This document shows positions 47,454 to 54,783 of a DNA stretch of 64,000 nucleotides, piece after piece. The stretch is from IMG/VR virus record IMGVR_UViG_3300047546_001881, positions 1 to 64,000 of that record, one strand, 5' to 3'. Source of the DNA: a virus. A model generated the notes under the pieces. The model was not told where the DNA came from. It searched no databases and was given only the letters and a program-made list of their open reading frames with translations. The position numbers were made by a program, and so were the translations under genes. Position 1 is the first letter of the stretch, and every line of letters starts with the position of its first letter.

Positions 47454-47859
47454 TATAGATAAACCAGAGATATTAAATGGTATTTGTATTGGTCCAGAAC
47501 AGCTCTTAGCAGGAGAGGTTGAACCAGTAATCGTTGATAAAACTTGGGGAAGGGAACTCATCTATGCAAATGATGAAAGATATTGCGCTAAGGTTTTACA
47601 TATCGAACCAGGACAAGGTACTTCTCTTCACTTCCATATTAACAAGCATGAGACCATGCTTGTTATCAACGGATCTCTTCTTATTGAATACATACATGAC
47701 AAGAAACTTGTAACTAAAGTAGTAGAGCCAACAGAAGCTTTTGTCATTCCTCCTGGTTTACCTCATAAGCTCTCTTCTAATAGTAAAGATACTCCAGTTA
47801 CATTTGTAGAAGCATCAACCATTTCTCGCGATAGCGATTCAATTAGGATAAGCAAATGA
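47437..47859 (+). CDS. Cupin, mannose-6-phosphate isomerase-like
   Basis: 140 residues with a double-stranded beta-helix: TWGRELIYANDERYCAKVL, then HFHINKHETMLVINGSLLIE and PPGLPHKL, carrying the metal-binding histidines and Glu. This resembles the C-terminal domain of type II mannose-6-phosphate isomerase/mannose-1-phosphate guanylyltransferase. It could serve the GDP-mannose dehydratase at 53791. Confidence 0.78.
   Translation: MNMKNDIDKPEILNGICIGPEQLLAGEVEPVIVDKTWGRELIYANDERYCAKVLHIEPGQGTSLHFHINKHETMLVINGSLLIEYIHDKKLVTKVVEPTEAFVIPPGLPHKLSSNSKDTPVTFVEASTISRDSDSIRISK
47640..47665. repeat. Intragenic hairpin, 11-bp arms
   Basis: TAACAAGCATG pairs with CATGCTTGTTA around AGAC, over the metal-binding part of the cupin gene. 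Confidence 0.8.
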
Positions 47860-48245
47860 AAGATAGTGACCTTGGTATTTACTGTGTTAATCATAAGAAG
47901 TTCTATTATTTAGAAAGTGGTGAAGTACCTTTTCCAAATCCAATAGCTAAGTTACGTAGTACTCTTCAGCAAAGAAACTTAATTGATTTTACACCTGAAA
48001 GCTACATGGATACATCAAACTATTTAGTTAAAACTATTCGTGAAGCAAGAGCTAATAACTGGGAAATGGAACGGATCTTTGCAAGCACTTATATTAAGCA
48101 ACTGTTTGCCGAAAGAGAAGCAGCTGCTACTGCTACTACAAGTACATCTGCAGAAAGCAGTTGGGGTAAAAAGCCTGTAGCTCCAGCTACAGAGACTGTT
48201 GCAACAGATAAGAAGCAAAGTAAAAAGGCAGCTTCAGCTAGCTGA
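47856..48245 (+). CDS. Hypothetical protein with Ala/Thr/Lys-rich tail, 129 aa
   Basis: ATGA overlap with the cupin gene. Structured N-terminal 85 residues and a low-complexity tail (AAATATTSTSAESSWGKKP...). Unknown function. Confidence 0.6.
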   Translation: MKDSDLGIYCVNHKKFYYLESGEVPFPNPIAKLRSTLQQRNLIDFTPESYMDTSNYLVKTIREARANNWEMERIFASTYIKQLFAEREAAATATTSTSAESSWGKKPVAPATETVATDKKQSKKAASAS

Positions 48246-48253
48246 AACAGAAT

Positions 48254-49093
48254 ATGAAAAAGTTTAAAGATATAGTCTTTGCTATTAATCTTACTATTAT
48301 ATTAATTACTTTTTCTTTTGTTGCTGGAATCTTCTTTCAAAAGAGGATAGGAGGTCAAAGCGGAACTACTTTAAATACTGAACCCCAAAAGGTTCAGTAT
48401 CAAGAGTACGACTACGATGATCTCCTATCCTCAATGGAAGATGAGAACTATAGACTCCAAGAGCTAATAGACTTGTATGAATCTACTCCTGAAAAGATTA
48501 AATACATAACTAAAACTGAAACTATTATTAAAGGCGGCGAAACTGTAATTGTTCGCATTCCTGAAAACAAGATAGAATCTTATACTTTTCAGTTTGAAAA
48601 CGGTATGCCAGTAGCTCTCTTTACTGCAACAGATAAAGAGTACTTATATAAAGTATACGATTTAAGTTTAACTACAGATATTCTATTAGCTGAGAAAGAT
48701 GCTGTAGTTATAGTAACTGGTGTTTCTTCTTCTGATCCTAATAAAGCTTACCAGCTACCTACTAAAGTTACATTGAAGAAAGCTGTAGAAAAGAAAAAGA
48801 TCATAGATCCAAATCTTTATTTGGGTTTTACTTTTGATTTAAATAAAAACTTAGATTCTCAAGTTTATGCATCAATTGGTCTACCTTTTATACATCCAAC
48901 ATCAAGTTTAGATTTAGCTACTCCAAGAGTCTCGTTTAATCGAGACTCTACTAAAATTGGTTTAGATATAGCTTCCTGGAACCTTGCAGAAGAACTACCC
49001 GTACTTAATGATATATGGGTTGGTCCTGGTGTCAGCAAGAATTTAACTGATAGTACCACTACTATAGATTTAACATTAGGAAGTAGATTTTGA
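48254..49093 (+). CDS. Membrane-anchored protein with beta-rich C-terminus, 279 aa
   Basis: One N-terminal transmembrane segment (about residues 8-28), a coiled-coil or acidic linker, then a beta-rich region from about residue 185 ending in IDLTLGSRF. The ending and alternating pattern look like an outer-membrane or envelope-spanning protein, which would suit a spanin-like role, but there is no decisive motif. Two hairpins lie within it. Confidence 0.55.
   Translation: MKKFKDIVFAINLTIILITFSFVAGIFFQKRIGGQSGTTLNTEPQKVQYQEYDYDDLLSSMEDENYRLQELIDLYESTPEKIKYITKTETIIKGGETVIVRIPENKIESYTFQFENGMPVALFTATDKEYLYKVYDLSLTTDILLAEKDAVVIVTGVSSSDPNKAYQLPTKVTLKKAVEKKKIIDPNLYLGFTFDLNKNLDSQVYASIGLPFIHPTSSLDLATPRVSFNRDSTKIGLDIASWNLAEELPVLNDIWVGPGVSKNLTDSTTTIDLTLGSRF
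48375..48400. repeat. Intragenic hairpin, 10-bp arms
   Basis: ATACTGAACC pairs with GGTTCAGTAT around CCAAAA. A further 9-bp stem with a 6-base loop lies at 48926-48949 in the same gene. Confidence 0.8.
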
Positions 49094-49836
49094 TTCCAGC
49101 AAATGCAGGCAGCTGTTTAACTGAAGGTCAGCTTAGAGCTTATTTCAAATGTTCTAAGCTGTATTCTTACGGCGAAGAACTAAAGTATGAAGATGGTACA
49201 GCAATATTAAAGTCTGCAATAGAATACTTAATTACTAGATCTTTAAAAAAGGAAATATATGATCCATTTAAAGATTTAGAATATGCAGTCATGAAATCTA
49301 CAACTACTATTGCACAGAATAAAGGATTACTAGAAGGCCAAATAGATAGATTACTTCATTCCACAATCTTACATCTTAATGCCTTCTTTAAACTTTTTTC
49401 TTTTTCTACTTATCATCCTGTAATTGGTCCGCTAACTCTTAGACTAAAAGTAAGCAAGACTCCTATTACTTTAGAAGTCTCTGGTTTGTTTAGAAGCAAG
49501 AAGAATTCAACTATACATGCAGTATGTTTTACCCCATATGCATTAGAGCATGCAGCTCTAAATGATCCAGTTAATCTCTTGAAGATGAAAGTTCTTGAAC
49601 CTTACGTAGAGAAGCATACTCAAACTCAAAGAGCTAAAGTTAAACTTCACATCATTGGTGTTACAGAGAAAGGAACTTTTAATTACTTTACTATCGACAA
49701 TAACAGTGTAAATGATTCCTACTATAAACAAATAACTATAATGGTTAAGTGTTTAGAAGCAGGTAACTTCTACCCTGTACTACCATGCCCATGGGCATGT
49801 AAGCATAAAGCTGTTTGTTCTGGAGGAGTTAAATGA
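49090..49836 (+). CDS. Degraded Cas4/AddB-like Fe-S protein, 248 aa
   Basis: TTG start overlapping the upstream stop. YFKCSKLY near the N-terminus and CPWACKHKAVC at the C-terminus place four cysteines as in [4Fe-4S] Cas4-type nucleases. The expected catalytic stretch reads LEVSGLFRSKKNSTIHAVCFT, without the Asp and D/E-x-K. It is probably a catalytically dead partner, perhaps for DNA binding beside the intact homologue at 41846. Confidence 0.6.
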   Translation: MIPANAGSCLTEGQLRAYFKCSKLYSYGEELKYEDGTAILKSAIEYLITRSLKKEIYDPFKDLEYAVMKSTTTIAQNKGLLEGQIDRLLHSTILHLNAFFKLFSFSTYHPVIGPLTLRLKVSKTPITLEVSGLFRSKKNSTIHAVCFTPYALEHAALNDPVNLLKMKVLEPYVEKHTQTQRAKVKLHIIGVTEKGTFNYFTIDNNSVNDSYYKQITIMVKCLEAGNFYPVLPCPWACKHKAVCSGGVK

Positions 49837-50135
49837 CAAATGCTTTTGGTACCCATTTCATTGTAATTAATGATGCACAACAAGTACTTAATCCAAAGAT
49901 ATTTTCTGGTGGCCCTTGGCTACACTTAGTATCTTTTGTTAGAGGTTTTAAAGAGTACATCTGCTTTAAACATGTACCAACTGATCAAGTATACATAGAG
50001 TCTGTAGATCCCACTTCTCCTACTTTGTTTCAGAAGATTGAATCTAATTCAGAGTTTGAAGACGCTCAAGACTTTCTAAGACAGAAAGGTTATTTAGACT
50101 TTTCTGTTAATAAGGAATTTAACGTTGCAAGGTAA
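49833..50135 (+). CDS. Hypothetical protein, 100 aa
   Basis: ATGA overlap with the Fe-S protein gene; 11-base overlap with the next nuclease. Aromatic alpha/beta protein. Unknown role. Confidence 0.55.
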   Translation: MTNAFGTHFIVINDAQQVLNPKIFSGGPWLHLVSFVRGFKEYICFKHVPTDQVYIESVDPTSPTLFQKIESNSEFEDAQDFLRQKGYLDFSVNKEFNVAR

Positions 50136-50544
50136 AAAATGGAAGAATCAATTTAATACAATTGAGTCTGCATCTGTTTTGCACAATCATGTTAGATCTA
50201 TACTTGCTAATGATTCATTCTTTAAAAGAATGAATTGCTTTCAAGAAGTACCTGTTTCAGATTTAGTTCCAAGCTACTCTTCTAATGCACATAGAGTAGA
50301 TTGGTACATTCAACAATTAATGGCAATAATAGAAGTTCACGGTAAGCAACATTACGACTTACAGAACTTTGGAAACAAACCATACATTGAAGCACTAAAA
50401 GACTTCAATAATGGTAAGTATAGAGACAATATGAAAAAGACTGCTTTAATTGAAGCAGGCTTTATCTATGTAGAAGTTCCATACAACTTAGTTAAGAAGC
50501 TAACTGGTCCTTCTCTGAAAGAATTAATACTTAGCTTAAGGTGA
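50125..50544 (+). CDS. Vsr/DUF559-like endonuclease, 139 aa
   Basis: TTG start (AAGGAATTT upstream). HRVDWYIQQLMAIIEVHGKQHYD holds Asp and E-x-H/K of the PD-(D/E)xK fold, and YRDNMKKTALIEAGFIYVEVPY is the conserved second half found in Vsr-like and DUF559 nucleases. It likely nicks or cleaves DNA during recombination or repair. Confidence 0.65.
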   Translation: MQGKKWKNQFNTIESASVLHNHVRSILANDSFFKRMNCFQEVPVSDLVPSYSSNAHRVDWYIQQLMAIIEVHGKQHYDLQNFGNKPYIEALKDFNNGKYRDNMKKTALIEAGFIYVEVPYNLVKKLTGPSLKELILSLR

Positions 50545-50547
50545 TAA

Positions 50548-50937
50548 ATGGCAAGTAGAGGAAGAGGCGCTAGAGCTAAAGGCGCAAACTTTGAAAGAAG
50601 TTTAGCTAAAATAATAACCGAATCTACATCTATAGAAGCTAGAAGAGGATTAGCTCAAACCAGAGGAGGTGGCGCTGAAGTATCTGACGTAGAAATGCCA
50701 AAGATACACATAGAAGCTAAAAGACAAAAGCGCTGCAATATTAGAGCTGCACTTGAACAAGCAATCAATGATTGCCAAGTAAATGGAAAGATTCCAGTAG
50801 CTGTTACTAAAGACGATAGAAAAGACGCATTAGTAACAATGCGTCTTGATGACTGGCTTCCTATGCTTGATGCATATCTGGAACAAGATGTACAAGAAGC
50901 TACCAACAAATCAGAAACCACTGATAGCGAGTCCTGA
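50548..50937 (+). CDS. Hjc-like Holliday junction resolvase
   Basis: 129 residues: GANFERSLAKII (catalytic Glu), RGGGAEVSDVEMP (Asp), IHIEAKRQKR (E-x-K) and a basic surface match archaeal Hjc/phage resolvases of the PD-(D/E)xK superfamily. It would resolve branched DNA produced by RecA-dependent recombination before packaging. It starts three bases after the Vsr-like gene. Confidence 0.75.
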   Translation: MASRGRGARAKGANFERSLAKIITESTSIEARRGLAQTRGGGAEVSDVEMPKIHIEAKRQKRCNIRAALEQAINDCQVNGKIPVAVTKDDRKDALVTMRLDDWLPMLDAYLEQDVQEATNKSETTDSES

Positions 50938-51565
50938 TGCAGATGAATTTGCTGCAGAATGGAAAGCTAAATGTGTTAATAAAAAGTCTGATTTAACTAG
51001 ATTATATGAACTCATCCTTCCCACGTTTAAAGCGTGGGAAGAGATGTTAGTTTCTGGCACCTATTCTAAGGATATTAATATCTTTACGATGGTTAGGTTA
51101 TTGTCTTCAGATCCACATATTTCAGACATGAAGATTAAAGCTTGGATTAAAGAAACAAAGATTAAGTCATCTATAGTAGATGAACTTACAATGTTATTCA
51201 TGACTACTATGAGAAGATATAGATTTGTTTCTCAAACAAATTCTTCTAATATGGTTGAGTATATTGTAATCAGAGATATAAAATTTGCTTTAAAGGACTT
51301 GATCAATAGTTCTTGGGCAAGAGTAAAGCATCGAAAATCTTTCGGCTATTACTTAAAAGGAGAATACGAAGACTCTTATTATCAGGAGTTGCCCGATTAC
51401 TTCCTTTTATATATACTTAGAAAAGATCGTTGGCTTAACTATTTGTCTACCTTAATCCTTGAAGGATATACTACTTACGAAAGATCAGACATAGTTCAAA
51501 TTAAAAGACAGAACTTATTTGCAGAGGAAAAGAAATTATGGCTCTTACTAAAAGACAAGCTATAG
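50888..51565 (+). CDS. Hypothetical protein, possibly sigma-factor-like, 225 aa
   Basis: ATG 50888 overlaps the resolvase gene by 50 bases; the frame is open further upstream. Helical and basic. The C-terminal ERSDIVQIKRQNLFAEEKKLW could be a helix-turn-helix and the middle part has a vague region-2 flavour of divergent phage sigma factors, but this is weak. Confidence 0.5.
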   Translation: MYKKLPTNQKPLIASPDADEFAAEWKAKCVNKKSDLTRLYELILPTFKAWEEMLVSGTYSKDINIFTMVRLLSSDPHISDMKIKAWIKETKIKSSIVDELTMLFMTTMRRYRFVSQTNSSNMVEYIVIRDIKFALKDLINSSWARVKHRKSFGYYLKGEYEDSYYQELPDYFLLYILRKDRWLNYLSTLILEGYTTYERSDIVQIKRQNLFAEEKKLWLLLKDKL

Positions 51566-52035
51566 AGTTTGAAAGTTCACCTAACATGGTTAGTAACCAG
51601 CAAGCTCTTGTTAAAAGAATTATTAACAGCGAACCAAGAACTACTATAAAGAGAGTAATACCTGGTGGCGCAACTATTACTGAGGACATCTCAGAGAAAG
51701 CACTTGCACCTACTATCTATACTTGGCTTAGACATTGTGCTCACTTTACTGAAGCTACAATTTCTTTTGCTAAAGATCCCTCAACTATTCATTGTTCAAA
51801 AGCTAAAGTTGTAGACTTTCAGACTACATCTAAGTATACAGAGTGGGAGCAAAGAGGTAAGCGCTGGCTTTCTGAACGAGTAGCAGATATCATTACTCGT
51901 AAGGGAGTTGTCTCTGTAGAGATTAAGAAAGATGGCATCTATCTAAATGTAGATAAGACCAACTCTTTCAATGCAGCTCACGAAGACTGGGAACCATATG
52001 TAGAGTTCTCTCCTTTCAAACCACCACAGTTTTAG
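51538..52035 (+). CDS. Hypothetical protein, 165 aa
   Basis: AGAGGAAAAGAA precedes the ATG, which overlaps the upstream gene. Mixed protein with a long N-terminal basic helix. No family recognised. Confidence 0.65.
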   Translation: MALTKRQAIEFESSPNMVSNQQALVKRIINSEPRTTIKRVIPGGATITEDISEKALAPTIYTWLRHCAHFTEATISFAKDPSTIHCSKAKVVDFQTTSKYTEWEQRGKRWLSERVADIITRKGVVSVEIKKDGIYLNVDKTNSFNAAHEDWEPYVEFSPFKPPQF

Positions 52036-52043
52036 GAATCAAT

Positions 52044-52322
52044 ATGCAGTCAAAGTCTTTTCTTAATCTAGAAAAACAGATTAGAGCCGAAGTTAAAGAA
52101 CTAAAAGAGAAGCTAAATTCTTTGTCATCAGCCGCTGCTGAGGCAGCAGCTGAAGTAGCAGAAAAGGTAGTTGTTCCAGATCTAACAAAAGAGCTAGAAG
52201 CAGCTACACTTGCTAACGAAGAGCTAAAGAAAGAGAACACTTCACTAAAGAAGAAAGTCGCTACTCTTGAAAAGAAAGTAGAATCTCTAACTGCTGAAGT
52301 TAAAGAACTAAAAGCTTCTTGA
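52044..52322 (+). CDS. Coiled-coil protein, 92 aa
   Basis: Nearly the whole length is a heptad-rich helix with Ala-rich middle and Lys/Glu tail (KKKVATLEKKVESLTAEVKEL). Last plus-strand gene before a terminator and the minus-strand late block. Confidence 0.65.
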   Translation: MQSKSFLNLEKQIRAEVKELKEKLNSLSSAAAEAAAEVAEKVVVPDLTKELEAATLANEELKKENTSLKKKVATLEKKVESLTAEVKELKAS

Positions 52323-52341
52323 TAAACAAGTAGCACAAATT

Positions 52342-52375
52342 AAGAAACCAGTCGTAATGACTGGTTTCTTTTTTT
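52342..52375 (+). terminator. Intrinsic terminator between convergent blocks
   Basis: Perfect 12-bp stem (52342-52353 with 52359-52370), 5-base loop, T7 run. It may also help stop minus-strand transcripts arriving at 52386. Confidence 0.88.
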
Positions 52376-52385
52376 ATGAACTCAT

Positions 52386-52610
52386 TTATGTTAGTGGCTC
52401 TTCTTCTATTGCAGTTACTCTTTCTTCTAAAGCATCTAGTTTAACCATTACTTCTTGCTGTTTAGTTTGACTAATAACTAGTAGCTCGTGTACCTGACTT
52501 ACACTTGCTAATCTTGATATAGCAACGATTGCATCGTTAAGAGTATTTTCTAGAGCAGTAATACGAGATAAAAGATTATTGTATTTACTTTCTGTTAAGG
52601 TAAAAGACAT
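52386..52610 (-). CDS. Small coiled-coil protein, 74 aa
   Basis: Heptad helices throughout (LLSRITALENTLNDAIVAI; VKLDALEERVTAIEEE). Last gene of the minus-strand operon; overlaps its upstream neighbour by one base. Probably an oligomeric virion or lysis-associated protein. Confidence 0.6.
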   Translation of the reverse strand: MSFTLTESKYNNLLSRITALENTLNDAIVAISRLASVSQVHELLVISQTKQQEVMVKLDALEERVTAIEEEPLT

Positions 52611-52969
52611 TAAGACTCCAGTAGCTTTTTAAGTACTTCTATTGAAATAGCAACAGCGCCACCACCAACTCCACCATAAGCTAACTTCTCTGCAAATGTA
52701 ACTTGAAGTGTAGTCATATCTGATTCAAGTTTAGTTACTTTAGTTTCTATCTTACCTATATCACTCTTGACTTGATCTAATGACTGATTAGTTAGTGCTT
52801 GCTTAGATTTAGTTTCACTATAGTGACTAATCATATCATCTATCTTTTTAGATAGATTATCCAAGCTATTATCTATTTTGTTTTCAATAGTAGTAAGTCG
52901 ATATGTTAGTAAGTTAACTTCAATCTTGAAGTCTGAAATATCTTGCTGAGATTCGTTTGAATTAGACAT
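52610..52969 (-). CDS. Coiled-coil protein with hydrophobic C-terminal segment, 119 aa
   Basis: Long coiled coil over residues 10-90, then a hydrophobic Gly/Val-rich stretch (LAYGGVGGGAVAISIEVL). The layout resembles phage holin-accessory/hemolysin-XhlA-like proteins, but with reverse topology certainty low. Overlaps the HAD gene by 8 bases. Confidence 0.55.
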   Translation of the reverse strand: MSNSNESQQDISDFKIEVNLLTYRLTTIENKIDNSLDNLSKKIDDMISHYSETKSKQALTNQSLDQVKSDIGKIETKVTKLESDMTTLQVTFAEKLAYGGVGGGAVAISIEVLKKLLES

Positions 52970-53378
52970 CGTCTATCTCTTCCAGAGTGCTAAGAGTTGA
53001 ATCTATCTTGGCAAACTTTACATCAAACTCTTCTTTTATTTTATTGCTTTCATTAATAAAGTAAAAAAGATGTTCGATATTAGATACATGAAAAGCTTTA
53101 TCATCTACAAAGAGATCTGCATTTGGTTTACCAAAATAGATTTCGTCGTAAACAAAGCCCCATTCATCTAATTGTTCAAGAGTTAATTTGCCAATATTTT
53201 TAACGCAAACCCCTTGGTTAGAAGAGGCAGTAGCCATTCCTCTGGCAGTCTGAATTATAATAGTATGGTTCTCTTCTTTCAACTTTAACAGAAGCTCTTT
53301 AATACCTGGGAACGGACTTGCAGTTTCGTAAGGCTTACCAGTACACAAAGTATTATCTAAATCAAAACAAATTCTCAC
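52962..53378 (-). CDS. HAD-superfamily phosphatase, 138 aa
   Basis: GTG at 53378 is preceded by AAGGAGCTGCT, so this start is preferred over a longer frame from 53435. ICFDLDNTLC is the D-x-D-x-T HAD motif I, IIIQTARGMA motif II, and LFVDDKAF motif IV. Length and motifs resemble capsule/sugar-phosphate phosphatases; a role with the heptose or mannose genes is possible. Confidence 0.78.
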   Translation of the reverse strand: MRICFDLDNTLCTGKPYETASPFPGIKELLLKLKEENHTIIIQTARGMATASSNQGVCVKNIGKLTLEQLDEWGFVYDEIYFGKPNADLFVDDKAFHVSNIEHLFYFINESNKIKEEFDVKFAKIDSTLSTLEEIDDV

Positions 53379-53447
53379 AGCAGCTCCTTTGCTAGTAAAT
53401 AGCTTAGCTATTGCTATAAGAATTATTCTAAACAATAACTACCTTAA

Positions 53448-53453
53448 TATAAT
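53448..53453 (+). promoter_or_regulatory. Possible -10 box in the divergent gap
   Basis: TATAAT lies in the 90-base AT-rich gap between the minus-strand HAD gene and the plus-strand gene at 53469. No good -35 is visible. Confidence 0.25.
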
Positions 53454-53468
53454 AGGTGTAAAAGAATT

Positions 53469-53789
53469 ATGAAACAATCTGTCATAGATATAAAGCTTCT
53501 AAATTTAGAAGATAAGTTAGAAAACTTTGCAACAAGAATTAGTAATAATAATTACATTACTGAAATTGATTCTTCTCATTACAAAGCTTTAGAAATACTA
53601 TTTGATGAATACGGTCCTGAAGGTAGAACCTTTGCAGATGCTTTTGAAGGTTCAGATCTTTATTACACTTTATTAGACTTATATCAAAGCTTAAAACTTA
53701 ATCGTAGTTCACGTTTAGTAAAAGACTTACATTTGATTCAAAAAGATTATAACGAAATACTTGAAGACCTATTAGATGGTAAAGAATAA
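53469..53789 (+). CDS. Hypothetical protein, 106 aa
   Basis: Acidic helical protein. First gene of a two-gene plus-strand island with GDP-mannose dehydratase inside the minus-strand late block. Unknown function. Confidence 0.6.
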   Translation: MKQSVIDIKLLNLEDKLENFATRISNNNYITEIDSSHYKALEILFDEYGPEGRTFADAFEGSDLYYTLLDLYQSLKLNRSSRLVKDLHLIQKDYNEILEDLLDGKE

Positions 53790-53790
53790 G

Positions 53791-54783
53791 ATGAAGTCTA
53801 ATTATATTACAGTCATTACTGGTGTTACTGGACAAGATGGAAGTTACTTAGCAGAGTTACTACTAAAGTTTGGTTATACAGTAGTTGGTATTACAAGGCG
53901 TAAGAGCGTTAATTCTGGACTTGAAAATCTAACTAATGTAATAAATGATCCAAGATTTACATTGATTGAAGGAGACATTCTAGATCCAAGCTTCATTGTT
54001 AATGTTGTAACCAAGTACAAGCCTGCTGATTGGTATAATCTTGCGGCCCAATCAAACGTTGGTCATTCTTTTAAAGAACCTTCTTTAACTTTTGAAGTTA
54101 ATGCTAATGCAGTTCTAATACAACTAGAAGCTATTAGAATGTTTAGTCCAAGTACACGTTACTACCAAGCATCAACCAGTGAGCTTTGGGGAGGCCTCCA
54201 GTGTCCTAAAACTGGTTATAACGAGTCAATGGGCTTTCATCCTAGATCGCCTTACGGTGTATCTAAACTAGCTTCATATTGGACTGTAGTTAATTATAGA
54301 GAAGCTTATGGACTCTTTGCTTGTAACGGAATACTACATAACCATTCCTCTCCACGAAGAGGAATAGATTTTGCTACTAGAAAAATAACTCATGGAGTAG
54401 CAAAGGTAAAGCTGGGACTAGCAGATCATGTAGCTATGGGTGATCTATCAGCTTTTAGAGATGAGGGGCACTCAAAAGATTATGTAGAAGCTATGTGGCT
54501 AATGTTAACTGCAGAGCAACCTGCAGACTACGTCATTTCTACTGGCAGAGGAGCTTCTATATTTCAAATGTTTGACTTTGTTTGCAATTTAGCAGGTCTA
54601 AGATTTGAAGACGTTTACAGAGTTGACCAGCGTTTTATGAGGCCTTCCGAAGTTCCTTATTTGCTGGGAGATTCTACTCTAGCCAAAAGAGAACTTAAAT
54701 GGAGGCCAACTTATTCTTGGGAAACTTTATTAGAAGAAATGTATCTTAACGATCTTAAACTATTAACTTCTAATAATCTCTAA
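53791..54783 (+). CDS. gmd: GDP-mannose 4,6-dehydratase
   Basis: 330 residues from ATG 53791 (ATG 53776 is also in frame). ITGVTGQDGSYLAELLL is the NAD(P)-binding Rossmann loop, NLAAQSNVGHSF and STSELWGG precede the catalytic YGVSK, and NHSSPRRG is typical of GMD. It converts GDP-mannose to GDP-4-keto-6-deoxymannose, precursor of fucose, rhamnose and perosamine. Overlaps the convergent glycosyltransferase gene by 21 bases. Confidence 0.88.
   Translation: MKSNYITVITGVTGQDGSYLAELLLKFGYTVVGITRRKSVNSGLENLTNVINDPRFTLIEGDILDPSFIVNVVTKYKPADWYNLAAQSNVGHSFKEPSLTFEVNANAVLIQLEAIRMFSPSTRYYQASTSELWGGLQCPKTGYNESMGFHPRSPYGVSKLASYWTVVNYREAYGLFACNGILHNHSSPRRGIDFATRKITHGVAKVKLGLADHVAMGDLSAFRDEGHSKDYVEAMWLMLTAEQPADYVISTGRGASIFQMFDFVCNLAGLRFEDVYRVDQRFMRPSEVPYLLGDSTLAKRELKWRPTYSWETLLEEMYLNDLKLLTSNNL

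Noticed and set aside
53776-53790. Upstream ATG of the GDP-mannose dehydratase
   Set aside because: It adds only five residues overlapping the previous gene; neither start has a strong ribosome-binding site, so the shorter form was annotated.
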